A DNA stretch of 64,000 nucleotides from Natrinema sp. CBA1119 (GCF_002572525.1 NZ_PDBS01000001.1:2108001-2172000); one strand, 5' to 3'; counted from the stretch's first letter, positions 20,101 through 28,294 are shown. Numbers and translations: made by a program. The notes: generated by a model from the sequence alone, not told the origin.

Positions 20101-20294
20101 GGATCCGTCATGATCGTCGCGGGATTCGAGTTGACGAGGACGACGCGGGCACCTTCCTCTCGAAGCGCCCGGCAGGCCTGTGCGCCGGAGTAGTCGAACT
20201 CGGCGGCCTGTCCGATCTGGATCGGGCCGCTCCCGATCAACAGGATCGTGCGTCCGTCCCCCGTCTCGCCGTCTGCGGCGGTGTCCGTACTCAT
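17118..20294 (-). CDS. carB: Carbamoyl-phosphate synthase large subunit
   Basis: 1058 residues, full length for CarB, which makes carbamoyl phosphate from glutamine-derived ammonia, bicarbonate and two ATP for arginine and pyrimidine synthesis. The two homologous halves are clear: each starts with GSGPIQIGQ (GGGPIRIGQ in the second) and EFDY(S/C), carries an ATP-grasp core with GGQT, NPRVSRSSALASKATGYP in half 1 and NPRSSRTVPFVSKATGVP in half 2, and the protein ends in an MGS-like regulatory domain (about 930-1058). ATG at 20294 (MSTDTAADG) is chosen because the preceding open stretch is Arg-rich and non-conserved. carA is not adjacent. A perfect hairpin lies just beyond its stop. Confidence 0.97.
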   Translation of the reverse strand: MSTDTAADGETGDGRTILLIGSGPIQIGQAAEFDYSGAQACRALREEGARVVLVNSNPATIMTDPEMADEVYIEPITTDAIAEIIRKERPDGVIAGLGGQTGLNVTAELAEEGVLEKYDVEIMGTPLDTIYATEDRDLFRQRMEKIGQPVPASTTISLEEGEEVTELTEADLKERVQAAVDEVGGLPVIARTTYTLGGSGSGVVGEMDELLRRVRKGLRLSRNSEVLITESIAGWVEYEYEVMRDADDSCIIICNMENIDPMGIHTGESTVVTPSQIVPDKGHQEMRTAALDVIRELGIQGGCNIQFAWRDDGTPGGEYRVVEVNPRVSRSSALASKATGYPIARVTAKVALGKRLHEITNEITGETTAAFEPAIDYVVTKVPRWPIDKFDDVDFELTTAMKSTGEAMAIGRTFEESLLKALRSSEYEPDVDWAELSDAELEEQYLERPSPDRPYAMFEAFERGYTVEEVQELTGIFEWYTERYKRIADSTLAAQEGDFTEAAIAGHTNATIASAAGAEVDTVETDVPGRTYKQVDTCAGEFEAETPYYYSARKSEFESGPLLGDAAAGELEVDRDIESVIVVGGGPIRIGQGVEFDYCSVHAVRALRELGIDAYVVNNNPETVSTDYDTSDGLFFEPITAEEVADVAEATGADGVMVQFGGQTSVNIGEPLEDELERRGLDCEVMGTSVEAMDLAEDRDRFNALMDELGIAQPDGGTAFSKEEALELAHDIGYPVLVRPSYVLGGRAMDVVYNDDELETYIEEAVRVSPEKPILVDDFLQDAIELDVDAVSDGRNVVIGGIMEHVETAGVHSGDSACMIPPRSLDEETLERVREVTEDIAEALKTKGLLNVQLAVRDGEVYVLEANPRSSRTVPFVSKATGVPIAKLAAKVMAGETLASLEVDEQVPDHTSIKEVVLPFDRLPGSDPRLGPEMKSTGEVMGTASEFGTAYWKAQQAAGNAVSEGTAVVDLDVDGFENHFNVAEFDDVPAAIRESKVDFVVSRDRDSLEMAVEEEIPYLSTEASAKAYVEALDKFDGELEVESVSDRPKRAADWGHAE

Positions 20295-20460
20295 TTGTCT
20301 TGTCGGAGTGGAGTTCGCACATCGTAATAAGCCCCACGATACAGTACGAATCTCGAAATGCCTTTTCGAAATTCGAACCCAGGCTGCCCTACTCGTCCCG
20401 AGACACATCGATTCCCCAGACCAGCGGCCGATTCTACCGACTGCGTGTGAACCTCTCTCG

Positions 20461-20698
20461 TCCTCAGCTGACGGCGAAAGTGATGCTCGAGGCCGCCCGC
20501 GTCCGTGATCGCGAACGATGACCCGGGCCCGCCGAGCGAGGGTCGATCCTCGAGTCGGGGTACAGTATCGCCGCGGCGGGAACCGAATTCGGGCTGGCGA
20601 TACTCACCGAGGTCGTCGAGGCCCGCGGCTGGTTGATCGCAGTCGGGGCGGATGCGGCCGGCGGGCTTCGGCTGGCCGTTCGCTCGCGGAGTAACTAG
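20461..20698 (+). pseudogene. Remnant of a histidine kinase C-terminus (HATPase_c)
   Basis: Reading the plus strand here gives ILESGYSIAAAGTEFGLAIL, then TEVVEARGW and a final ADAAGGLRLAV before a TAG at 20696. This is the end of a haloarchaeal histidine-kinase ATPase domain (G.S....GTGFGLAI..........GG), with GTG changed to GTE. The preceding N/G1-box region survives in another frame as VIANDDPGPPSE (expected NDGPGIP), so at least one frameshift lies around 20535-20545. No start, no H-box and no sensor domain remain. The stop overlaps the stop of the convergent gene at 20695. It is a decayed fragment, not a functional gene. The stretch 20295-20460 between it and carB holds no gene that I can see. 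Confidence 0.6.
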
Positions 20699-21255
20699 AG
20701 GGGCTGGTCGTGCTCGCTCTCGAACTCGCGCTGTCGCCGGTACTGGTCGACGAACTCGCCCACGTCGAACTCGAGCATCTGGGACTCGAACTCGGTGATC
20801 GCGGCGTCGTCGTCGGCGTGACTGACGGCGTGTTCCATGAGTTCGACGATGAGTTCGACGACGACCTCGTGGAGCCGCCGCGCGTCGAAGTCGCTCAGCC
20901 ACAACAGCGTGTAGCCGACGGCACCGTCGTCGCTCGCGTCGTGGACGGCCACTTTCTCGGGGAACTCCTCGAGGACGATCCCCAGCAGGTGTGGCGTCCC
21001 GAACGACTCGAACTCGTCGTCGGTGTCGATCGTCTCCTCGAGGACGGCTACGAGCGACTCGGGGACAAAGCGCGAGGGCGGATGGACGTCCGTCACGACG
21101 GCATGGGTATCGCCGCAGGGACAGCTGTACTCGCGCATGCCCAGATCGATCTCGTGGGGGTCGACGGTTTCCCCGCAGGGAAGCTCGAGCCCGTCGTCAC
21201 CGGCACTCGGAACGGGGGCGTCTGCCATTGGGGCCGCTTCGTGTGGGTCGGGCAT
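20695..21255 (-). CDS. Haloarchaeal conserved protein (DUF5815-like)
   Basis: 186 residues, very acidic and soluble. The N-terminal third has cysteines in LPCGETVDPHEIDLGMREYSCPCGDTHAV, a likely small metal-binding or structural motif (C..., C-x-C); the rest is helical (FDARRLHEVVVELIVELMEHAV). The pattern matches, from memory, a protein family restricted to haloarchaea (DUF5815) with unknown role. ATG 21255 is taken; an internal ATG at 21228 (MADAPV) is possible. Its upstream region contains the short hairpin at 21396-21412 and the repeat element at 21433. Confidence 0.72.
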   Translation of the reverse strand: MPDPHEAAPMADAPVPSAGDDGLELPCGETVDPHEIDLGMREYSCPCGDTHAVVTDVHPPSRFVPESLVAVLEETIDTDDEFESFGTPHLLGIVLEEFPEKVAVHDASDDGAVGYTLLWLSDFDARRLHEVVVELIVELMEHAVSHADDDAAITEFESQMLEFDVGEFVDQYRRQREFESEHDQPL

Positions 21256-21432
21256 AAGGGCGACGACTCGGGCTATTGCTGGGGGGCGTTCGGTGCGAGA
21301 CGGCAGGCAGTGGCGACTTGTTGATTAGCGTGTGATTTGCATCCATTGCTCGAGTCTCGATCCTGGCCCGTTCGGTCGCTCCGCTAGATATCTGTTCGAA
21401 TGAGACATTCGAGGAAACGTGAAAGGAAAAGA

Positions 21433-21600
21433 GCGTCCTGCTATCGTGGCAACAGGGAACGGCCACACCCTCCCCAGCCGATTCGCTCGCGCCTTCCGGC
21501 GCTCACTCATCCCTCGCACGGGTTTGGACCGCGGTTCATTTGCATTCACCGCGGCACAGCGCGCGCCACCGCACGCCGGATGGCAAGTCTGGAGTGATAC
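21433..21600 (+). repeat. Dispersed structured element, copy A
   Basis: First of four copies (others at 49198, 51478 and 57526). Shared blocks: GCGTCCTGCTATCGTGGCAA, then CAGGGAA, CCTCCCCAGCCGATTCG, CTCATCCCTCGC, and CAGCGCGCGCCACCGC. GTGGC...GCCAC forms stem 1 around AACAGGGAACG. A variable hairpin follows: CCGCGGT (21529-21535) with ACCGCGG (21548-21554). The 3' end lies 36 nt from the stop of the minus-strand ABC permease gene, so the element is convergent with it. A separate hairpin TCGAATG-AGA-CATTCGA (21396-21412) precedes it. The rest of 21256-21636 holds no gene. Confidence 0.8.
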
Positions 21601-21636
21601 CCGGTTTCCCTGTCCTGAACAAGGGAAAAATATCGA

Positions 21637-22508
21637 TTAGAGATCGGCCGCGTTGAACCGGTAGTAGCCGACGGCGAACGGCACGACGAACCATAGGAAC
21701 AGGACGACGATACCGACTTCGGGGCTCGCGTAGAACGGCTCGGCGTCGGCGGCCGTCACTTCGACGCCAGCTCCCGTCTGCGCCGGATCCGCGCCGACCG
21801 ACGCCGCGAGGTCGGGCAACAGCGCGACGATCGTCGAGAGATACGCCGAGGACGGCGAGAACTGCGAGACGAGGAACACCCAGTCCGGAATCGTCGACGG
21901 AAACGAGAATCCCTCGACGACGTAGAGTATCCCCATCGGAACCACGTCCCACAGCAGTTCGAAGACGAGGAAGAACCCGAGTGCCAGCGTCGTCGCACGC
22001 GACGTCGAGCCGGTCGTCGCCGAGATGCCGACGACGATCGACGCGTAGGCGGCGGCGAAGAACAGCGTGGCGAGGACGAATAGCACCAGCGCGACGACCT
22101 CGAGTTCGCCGAGCAACGCGGAGCCAAAGCCGAGGCCGACGACGAGCCCGACGCCGAGTCCGAACACGAGGACGGCCGCTCGACCGACGACCTTCCCGGC
22201 AAAGGCCTGGCCTCGAGTGGTCGGCAGGGAGAGCAGTAACTTGATGCTCCCGAGTTCGCGCTCGCCGGCGAGGGACTTGTAGCAGACGACGATCGCCGCC
22301 AGCGGGACGAACAGCCCGGTGATGCCGAGCGTAAAGAAGAGTAGCCCCCGAACGTGGCCCCGGCGGGTGAACCGAACATTTCGGGAACCTGGACGTACGC
22401 GTACGTCGAAGCGAGCGAGAACACCACGAAGACGGCCACGAGCGCCCACAGTGCCCGCGACTGGACGGCGTCGCGGAAGTCCTTCTTCGCGACGGTAAAC
22501 CAGGTCAC
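21637..22508 (-). pseudogene. ABC-2-type transporter permease, broken by a one-base frameshift
   Basis: The N-terminal frame from ATG 22508 gives MTWFTVAKKDFRDAVQSRAL and the first helix, then SPAGATFGG; the second frame continues with LLFFTLGITGLFVPL, YKSLAGERELGSIKLLLSLP and four further helices to the stop at 21637. Adding one G to the five-base run at 22345-22349 restores a continuous 290-residue ABC-2 permease (NosY-like: 'ERE.GS.....S.P..R' loop present). The start overlaps the ATPase gene stop by 4 nt, so both belong to one operon. Apart from the missing base nothing is degraded, so sequencing error is a real possibility. Confidence 0.85.
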
Positions 22509-23422
22509 GCTTCTACCTCCTGGCTCTCGTTCGTGTAGCGGACGAACAGGTCCTCGAGCGACGATTCGACGACCGAGAAGTCTTGGACGGAGGCCACCTC
22601 GTCGATGGCGTGCAGGACGGCGAACTTCGAGACGCCGTCGACGGTCACCCGCAGGCGACCCTCGTCGATCGCCGCCGTTCCGACGCCCTCGAGCGTCCGG
22701 ACGCGATCGAGAACTCCCTCGTCGAGGTCCGAGACGTAGACGTACAGCGTCTCCCCGGTTTCCGTCGAGTCACGGAGCCCGTCGATCGTGTCGACGGCGA
22801 CGAGCCGGCCCTGATCGATGATCGCCACGCGATCGCAGACCGCCTCGACCTGTTCCATGATGTGGCTCGAGAAGAAGACGGTCGTCCCGCGCTCGTTCTC
22901 CTCGCGGATGATCTCGCGCATCTCGCGGGCCCCGTTCGGATCGAGGCCGGTCGAGGGCTCGTCGAGGACGAGCAGATCGGGATCGCCGACCAGCGCCATG
23001 GCCAGCACCAGCCGCTGGCGCATCCCCTTCGAGTAGCCGCCCGCTTTCCGGTCGGCCGCGTCGGCGACCCGAACCCGCTCGAGCAGCGCCTCGGGATCGT
23101 CGTCGACGCCCTTCATCTCGATGGCGAACTCGACGTGCTGACGGCCGGTGAGCCGATCGTAGACGTGATAGGCGTCCGGAAGCACACCGGTCCGATTTCG
23201 GACGGCCAGGCCCTCCGACTGGGCGTCGTGGCCGAGCACGGTCGCGGTCCCGCCGGTCGGCCGGATGAAATCCAGTAGAATGTCAATCGTCGTCGACTTG
23301 CCGGCGCCGTTCGGCCCCAGAAAGCCGAAAATCTCGCCCTCTTCGACGGTGAGGTCGAGACCATCGACGGCGACGACGTCGCCGAAGCGCTTCGTCAACC
23401 CCTCGAGTTCAATCGCCGCCAT
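22505..23422 (-). CDS. ABC transporter ATP-binding protein (ABC-2 exporter type)
   Basis: 305 residues, cytoplasmic ATPase of an ABC-2 exporter. Walker A GPNGAGKST (about 38), Q-loop region TGVLPDAYHVY, signature YSKGMRQRL (about 135), Walker B LLVLDEPSTGLDP (about 155) and H-loop SSHIMEQ are all present, followed by the usual C-terminal extension ending SLEDLFVRYT. The permease gene overlaps its stop by 4 nt (ATGA), giving a two-gene operon. The target substrate is unknown; family members export copper-related factors, antibiotics or lipids. The upstream region contains an AT-rich box and a palindrome at 23521-23560. Confidence 0.92.
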   Translation of the reverse strand: MAAIELEGLTKRFGDVVAVDGLDLTVEEGEIFGFLGPNGAGKSTTIDILLDFIRPTGGTATVLGHDAQSEGLAVRNRTGVLPDAYHVYDRLTGRQHVEFAIEMKGVDDDPEALLERVRVADAADRKAGGYSKGMRQRLVLAMALVGDPDLLVLDEPSTGLDPNGAREMREIIREENERGTTVFFSSHIMEQVEAVCDRVAIIDQGRLVAVDTIDGLRDSTETGETLYVYVSDLDEGVLDRVRTLEGVGTAAIDEGRLRVTVDGVSKFAVLHAIDEVASVQDFSVVESSLEDLFVRYTNESQEVEA

Positions 23423-23520
23423 GCTTGATCCTCCGGGATATCGTCGTCTCGTACAGTGTCAGTAGGATGTGACGCATGCACAAGTAATCCCCGGCAGTTA
23501 TGATAAGTATTGTCGTTTTC

Positions 23521-23560
23521 AATATATATTGGCAGTGGAACTACTCAAATATGTTTGAGT
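23521..23560 (-). promoter_or_regulatory. AT-rich box and 7-bp palindrome upstream of the ABC operon
   Basis: AATATATATT (23521-23530) is followed by ACTCAAA-TATG-TTTGAGT (23543-23560), a perfect inverted repeat in a locally AT-rich patch unlike the surrounding GC-rich DNA. It is about 100-140 nt upstream of the ATPase start on the minus strand. A second TATA-like sequence, ACTTATCATAAC on the minus strand near 23500, is closer. A dimeric repressor site is plausible. The remainder of the 377-nt gap 23423-23799 holds no gene. Confidence 0.35.
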
Positions 23561-23799
23561 CAGCACCCCCTCACTAGCGATATCGAGATAATCAACCGTC
23601 AGCTGGTTCGAGACTAACTGTCTGTGAAATGTCTATTCCGGATCGAAGCGTCTCGTCGTCGAGCATGATTTCGAACGTCACCGCTCTCCGTCGCCGGAGT
23701 TCGTCGACGGAGTTCGTCGACGGACGGTCACCTTCGCTCGAGAAAACGGATCACGTCGGATCGATGGTTGAACCGCGGGAAGCGCTCGCTCGTGCGGAC

Positions 23800-24210
23800 T
23801 CAGGGCCAGTCGTCGCGGACCTGCTCCGCGTCGTCCTCTTCGTCCTCGGCGTGGGTCGCCAGCACCCAGTCGGCCGCCTCGGCGGCGTCCTCGACGGCGA
23901 GATACTCCCAGCCGACTTCGTCTGCTAACTGCTCGTCCGCCTCGTCGGCACCGACGTAGACGTAGCGGTCGGTGTCGAACTGGTCTTTGACGCCCTCGAG
24001 GCTCTCCGCTTTCCCGCGGGGGCCGGAGAAGAAGTCCTGTCGGATGCGGTTCTTCCGCGTGAAGTTCGTCACGACGTAGGTTGGCTTCTCCGAGACGACG
24101 CCGATGTACTCGGTCCAGCCTCTTGCGTCTTCGAACACGCGCTCGGGCGAGGCGACCTCTTTGAGCGCCTCGAGTTCGAAGGCCAGGGTCATGTCGCTGT
24201 CGCCGTTCAT
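23800..24210 (-). CDS. Haloarchaeal conserved protein (DUF7124-like)
   Basis: 136 residues, acidic, soluble. The beginning MTLAFELEALKEVASPERVFEDA and the segment WTEYIGVVSEKPTYVV followed by NFTRKNRIRQDFFSGPRGK look like a strongly conserved haloarchaeal-only family (DUF7124, from memory) of unknown function. The basic patch RKNRIRQ and the following GPRGK stand out in an otherwise acidic protein and could contact nucleic acid or a nucleotide. ATG at 24210 is chosen from the conserved start; an internal ATG at 24192 (MTLAF) is also possible. Confidence 0.75.
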   Translation of the reverse strand: MNGDSDMTLAFELEALKEVASPERVFEDARGWTEYIGVVSEKPTYVVTNFTRKNRIRQDFFSGPRGKAESLEGVKDQFDTDRYVYVGADEADEQLADEVGWEYLAVEDAAEAADWVLATHAEDEEDDAEQVRDDWP

Positions 24211-24295
24211 GCGTGTCCGAACGCTGGCACGCGGGAAAACGACTTCGATACGTGTAGCGTCGCACTCGGTGGACCCGGCGCGATGCGGAGACTGT

Positions 24296-24523
24296 TCAGA
24301 CGCGTTTGACGCGGTAGTAGTCCGTGAAGACGATGACCTCTCCCGGTTCGAGATCCGTCGCTGTGATCGGGACGGCCCGGTCGCCCGTGACAGCCCCATA
24401 AAACGCCGCCAGCGTCTCCGAGTCGAGTTGGTCGACGTGCCGAACGGTCGTGTTCCGTTCGACGGACTCGACGCGCTCGAGTGTCAGCGAACGAGATTGG
24501 AGTGTACTGGCAGCCATGTGCAT
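24296..24523 (-). CDS. Small haloarchaeal hypothetical protein
   Basis: 75 residues (73 if ATG 24517 is used). A helix LDSETLAAFYGAV is followed by two beta strands (RAVPITATDLEPGEVIVFTDYYRVKRV). No membrane segment or cysteine. The acidic composition and clean codon use suggest a real gene; I do not recognise a function. It is separated by 85 nt from the downstream gene on the same strand. Confidence 0.55.
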   Translation of the reverse strand: MHMAASTLQSRSLTLERVESVERNTTVRHVDQLDSETLAAFYGAVTGDRAVPITATDLEPGEVIVFTDYYRVKRV

Positions 24524-24684
24524 TGGTACCGAATGACGAACGTGAACTTAACCGTTTCCCTCGCTCGCCGAGCGATCGATCACGAGTACTCGACGGTAGG
24601 TCCCACGAGAACGACGAGACCACTGGGAACAGCGATTGCGACGAATACGGGAGTACGACGAAAACGAGGCCTCGAGACGACGGG

Positions 24685-25923
24685 TTACTGTTCCTGTGTC
24701 GGCGCGAGGTCGTCGAGGTCGACGGATGGTTCCATGAGCACGTCGGCCTGATCGGCGACGACGCGCTGTTCGCGCATCAACTGTTTGAACTTGCTCTGGG
24801 GCGAGAGGTCGCCGATGAGGACGCCGCCGACGATCTTGCCGTCCTTGAACGCGACGCGTCGCCACTCGGTGTCGCTATAGCGTCGTTCGGCGTGTTCGTC
24901 GCCCAGCGTCGGGTGACCGAAGGAGAGGAACGGGAAGTCGAAGTGTGTGATGGAGTACGAGGAGACCCACTGAAACTCCTCGGACTCCTCGTCGGCGGCC
25001 ATATTGATCGCCGCGACTCGCCCCTGTTCCTTGGCCGAGCCCCACGAGCCGTTCTGGGCCTGCTCGCCCAGCAAGACGTCGTAGAAGCGGGTGAGGTCGC
25101 CAGCCGCGTAGATATCGTCGACGGACGTCTGCATGTACTCGTCGACGACGATCCCGTTGTCCTCCTCGAGGTCGGCTCCGCGGAGGAACTCGGTGTTGAA
25201 GGTCAGCCCGATGGCGGCCCCAACGAAGTCGCACTCGTAGCGGTCACCGTTGGGATCGACGGCGGCAGTGACGTGACCGTCGTCGTCCGTCTCGAAGTGA
25301 TCGACGCCGCTATCGAAGACGGGGTCGACGCCGACCCCGCGCATGCCCTCGTGCATGATTTCGGCCCCGTCGGCCGAGAGCGCGTACCGCCACCAGCGGT
25401 CGCCGCGCATCAGGAAGTCAGCATCGATTCCCTGCGCCCCGCAGACGGCCGCGAAGTCGATACCGAGCAGGCCGGCACCGACGATGACGCCCCTGTCTGC
25501 CCGTTCGGCGTGCTCGCGGATGGCGCGGGCGTCCTGAAACGTCCAGAAGTGATGGACGCCGTCGGCATCGCTGTTTTCGACGGGCAACTGCGTCGGCGTC
25601 CCGCCGGTCGCGACGAGCAGTTTGTCGTAGGGGATCTCGCCGCTGTCGTGCGTGTGAACGACGTTCGCGTCCGTGTCGACGCTCGTCACGTACGTGTTCA
25701 GCGAGAGTTCGATGTCGCGGTCCGCGTACCACTCCTCGTCGTGGATCGAGATGGGGGCTTCCGGGAGTTTGCCTTTCGCGTGTTCTTTGATAAGAATCCG
25801 ATTATACAGCGGCTCCCCCTCATCGGTGATGACGGTAATCTTCGCGTCCGGGTCTTCCTCCCGGAGGGTCTCGGCGGCCGAACTACCCGAGATCCCGTCA
25901 CCGATGATGACGTACTGAGTCAT
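24685..25923 (-). CDS. FAD/NAD(P)-dependent oxidoreductase
   Basis: 412 residues of the pyridine-nucleotide oxidoreductase class-I fold used in nitrite, rubredoxin and ferredoxin reductases. An N-terminal FAD loop reads IIGDGISGSSAAE (GxGxxG variant), EPLYNRI..K follows as in the NirB/rubredoxin-reductase subgroup, the second dinucleotide loop is GVIVGAGLLGIDFA (about 145) and the C-terminal FAD motif is DDIYAAGDLTRF (about 268). There is no redox-active CxxC. The C-terminal segment with SFGHPTLGDEHAERRYSDTEWRR is an extra domain. The electron acceptor is unknown. An exact palindrome CGAACGTTCG (25928-25937) sits just upstream of the start. Confidence 0.88.
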   Translation of the reverse strand: MTQYVIIGDGISGSSAAETLREEDPDAKITVITDEGEPLYNRILIKEHAKGKLPEAPISIHDEEWYADRDIELSLNTYVTSVDTDANVVHTHDSGEIPYDKLLVATGGTPTQLPVENSDADGVHHFWTFQDARAIREHAERADRGVIVGAGLLGIDFAAVCGAQGIDADFLMRGDRWWRYALSADGAEIMHEGMRGVGVDPVFDSGVDHFETDDDGHVTAAVDPNGDRYECDFVGAAIGLTFNTEFLRGADLEEDNGIVVDEYMQTSVDDIYAAGDLTRFYDVLLGEQAQNGSWGSAKEQGRVAAINMAADEESEEFQWVSSYSITHFDFPFLSFGHPTLGDEHAERRYSDTEWRRVAFKDGKIVGGVLIGDLSPQSKFKQLMREQRVVADQADVLMEPSVDLDDLAPTQEQ

Positions 25924-26228
25924 ATCCCGAACGTTCGTAATGCGGGTTAAAGGGGGTTTCTATCTCGTCTATTTTGCCAGACCGGCCGGGAGTATCCAAC
26001 GGACGTAAACTCTGTGGCGAATTCCACTACCAGAATAACTCCTCGGCCCCTATTCGGACACCATATTTGAAGAGCAAGGATTGCTGGTATCTCTGACGAA
26101 CAACTCCCTCTCACGGAGCGACCGAATCGGGAAACGCGGGCGACCTCGAGCGGCGACGCTCCGCCGGACGGTCGTCTCGAACAGTGTCGTCCGAACCGTT
26201 CTTTACCATCCCGTCCGAACGCGACAGC
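25924..26228. other. Gene-free divergent intergenic region
   Basis: Lies between the divergent oxidoreductase and DUF6149-like genes. It holds the 10-nt palindrome CGAACGTTCG at 25928-25937, directly before the oxidoreductase start, and TTAA-type AT patches that could serve as TATA elements. I see no reading frame with protein-like composition. Confidence 0.5.
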
Positions 26229-26807
26229 ATGAAACTCCGCCAGAACGCGAAACACTTCGCCTATCGGAAATCCCTCGAGACGCCGGGGATTCGCTCGGTC
26301 GCCAACGCGGGGCTGGTCAAACTCCACACCAAGATCTTCACCGGGAAAGCGGATCCCGACCGCGCCGAGGAGCGGCGGGCTCACCTCGAGGGGCTCTTCG
26401 ACGCGACGATGGACGCCTACCTGCGGGCGCTCCAGGAGGGCTACTCCGAGGCCGAGGCCCGCGAGATCACGCACATTCAGGCCAACTTCGACTTTTACAA
26501 TCACGGCTGGACGGAGATGATGGAGTTCCCCGCGGACGAACTCGAGGCCCACTACGACCGCTACCGCGAGTTCTTCGACCGGTGGGACGTGACGATCGAC
26601 GAGCCGCTGGGCCAGTTCGCCCCGCCCGAGGGCATTCCCGAAGCACCCGCGACGCCCGAGCGCCTCGAAGATCCCGAGCACCCCCACGCCGAGAGCGGTT
26701 TCGCCGACGATGTCTACGTCGAGACGGACGACGGTGAACTCGTCGTGGGCGGGCAGGACGAGCCCAACGATGTCGATGTTTCAGAGGTCGCCAAGACGGA
26801 CGAGTAA
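26229..26807 (+). CDS. Haloarchaeal conserved protein (DUF6149-like)
   Basis: 192 residues, soluble, helix-rich in the first 125 residues and then an acidic disordered tail rich in Pro, Asp and Glu. MKLRQNAKHFAYRKSLETPG and HIQANFDFYNHGWTEMMEFP look like the conserved parts of a family restricted to haloarchaea (DUF6149, from memory), function unknown. ATG 26229 is preferred to the earlier ATG at 26184 because the conserved sequence starts here. It stands alone; the next gene starts 163 nt later. Confidence 0.7.
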   Translation: MKLRQNAKHFAYRKSLETPGIRSVANAGLVKLHTKIFTGKADPDRAEERRAHLEGLFDATMDAYLRALQEGYSEAEAREITHIQANFDFYNHGWTEMMEFPADELEAHYDRYREFFDRWDVTIDEPLGQFAPPEGIPEAPATPERLEDPEHPHAESGFADDVYVETDDGELVVGGQDEPNDVDVSEVAKTDE

Positions 26808-26970
26808 ATCGTTTTAGTGGCTACTATAGGGGGTCATTCTGTTCGAGAACGAAAATAAGAGATAGAGCCACTCACAACGTGCCTCCCATTGGCACATGGA
26901 TCGATTACTCTGCTGAGTATGACGGTAATGAAATAGTAACAATGAATGAAACTGTACCGTTTCATCGCCA

Positions 26971-28218
26971 ATGCAGCGACGAACGTATCTCGCGGCGGCC
27001 GCGTCGCTTCCACTGGCGGGGTGCACGCAGTTAGAGACGATCTCGAGCGACCGAGAGAGGCGGGCGGGGAACGGTTCGACGACGGACGAGGCCGACAGTG
27101 CGGACGACGGCTCGAGCGACGGGTCGAAGTCGGCCGAAACCGTCGACGACTTCGAGGACCTGGGCGCGTGGGAGGCCGTCGGCGGGACCCTCTCGCCGGC
27201 TTCCGACCGGGCCGTCGTCGGCTCCCAGAGCGGGCGCTTCGACGTTCCGGCGGCCGAGGCGAGTTCCAGGCTCACCCGTGAGTTCTCGTCGCCGTTCGAC
27301 TGGTCGGCCGCCGCGCCCGGCGTCGCCGTCGCGTCGTCGGGCCTCGTCGTGCCAGTGCTGCGGCTGGTCGACATCGACGGAAACTGGGCCGACTTCCGGC
27401 GCGGGATCAAAGGAGGGCTCCCGCTCGAGCGGTACAACTTCGGCGTCAAGGAGGTTTCCGACGGGTTCGATCCGGGCGCGGTCGAGACGGTTCACCTGCT
27501 CGTCTGGACGGGAGAGGGTGCGACGGAAACGGTCTGGTTCGACGATCTCCACGTCGTCCCGCGGCCGGAGCGGGGGAAGGTGATGATTCAGTTCGACGAC
27601 GCCCACGTTACCGACTACACGGAAGCGCTCCCGATCCTCGAGCAGTACGGTTACCCCGCGGTCTCGTTCGTCACGACCGGCTACGTCGACGACGGTGAAG
27701 TCGGCGGGGCCCCTCGACTCTCGACCGCCCAGGTTTCCGAACTCCACGACGCCGGCTGGTGTATCGCCAACCACACCACCAGTCACGAGGACCTGCCCGA
27801 GCTCAGCGCCGACGAGCAGGCCGCCGAGATCCGCGGCGGACAGCGGTGGCTGCGCGAGCGCGGTCTCGACGAGGGTGCCGATTACTTCGCCTACCCGTTC
27901 GGCGCGTACGACGCGACGACGCTCGAGATCGTCGACGAGCACCACGACCTCGCCTTCGGCGGCGGTCCGCCGGCCCAGGGATTCGTCTCGAACGCCCGAC
28001 TCGCGCCGCGGATCGGCGAACCGAGCGCCGAGGAAGCGGGGACCGCGATCGAACGCACGGCGTCGACGCCGGGGATCACCTCGCTGTTTTTCCATCGGCT
28101 CGAGGGCGAGTCGCTTGCCGACTTCGAGGCGACGATCGAGACGATCCACGAGTACGAGTCCGCCGGCGAGATCGACGTGATCCTGCCGGCGGATCTCGAA
28201 CGGGAGTTCATCGTCTAG
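26971..28218 (+). CDS. Polysaccharide deacetylase-family lipoprotein
   Basis: 415 residues. The N-terminus MQRRTYLAAAASLPLAGC is a twin-arginine type signal with a lipobox (LAGC), so the protein should be exported and lipid-anchored. A beta-rich N-terminal domain (about 45-200) is followed by the NodB carbohydrate-esterase fold (about 205-345): IQFDDAH supplies the catalytic/metal aspartates, ANHTTSHEDL the H-x3-H metal motif, and FAYPFGAYD the conserved substrate groove. Such enzymes remove N-acetyl groups from surface glycans or related polymers. The N-terminal region may bind carbohydrate. Monocistronic, no glycosyltransferase neighbours. Confidence 0.88.
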   Translation: MQRRTYLAAAASLPLAGCTQLETISSDRERRAGNGSTTDEADSADDGSSDGSKSAETVDDFEDLGAWEAVGGTLSPASDRAVVGSQSGRFDVPAAEASSRLTREFSSPFDWSAAAPGVAVASSGLVVPVLRLVDIDGNWADFRRGIKGGLPLERYNFGVKEVSDGFDPGAVETVHLLVWTGEGATETVWFDDLHVVPRPERGKVMIQFDDAHVTDYTEALPILEQYGYPAVSFVTTGYVDDGEVGGAPRLSTAQVSELHDAGWCIANHTTSHEDLPELSADEQAAEIRGGQRWLRERGLDEGADYFAYPFGAYDATTLEIVDEHHDLAFGGGPPAQGFVSNARLAPRIGEPSAEEAGTAIERTASTPGITSLFFHRLEGESLADFEATIETIHEYESAGEIDVILPADLEREFIV

Positions 28219-28294
28219 GGTCCCTGCGGACGGCTGACTGCCGCCGGTTCCCACGGCGCTACGTGTGCGAGTACGCCGGTTCGAGCAGCGATTG

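Noticed and set aside
18489-20327. 612-codon plus-strand frame opposite carB
   Set aside because: Antisense shadow of a highly conserved gene; Arg/Asp/Val repeats and no start signals.
21419-21640. Short open frames inside the dispersed elements with similar peptides (VATGN...LPSRF)
   Set aside because: The peptide frame is not kept: in copy A the shared CTCACTCATCCCTCGC block is read in a different frame than in C, while the stems are preserved. This favours RNA over protein.
26817-26828. Exact 12-mer GTGGCTACTATA shared with 59213-59224
   Set aside because: A 12-base match is expected many times by chance in 64 kb; no consistent distance to genes.
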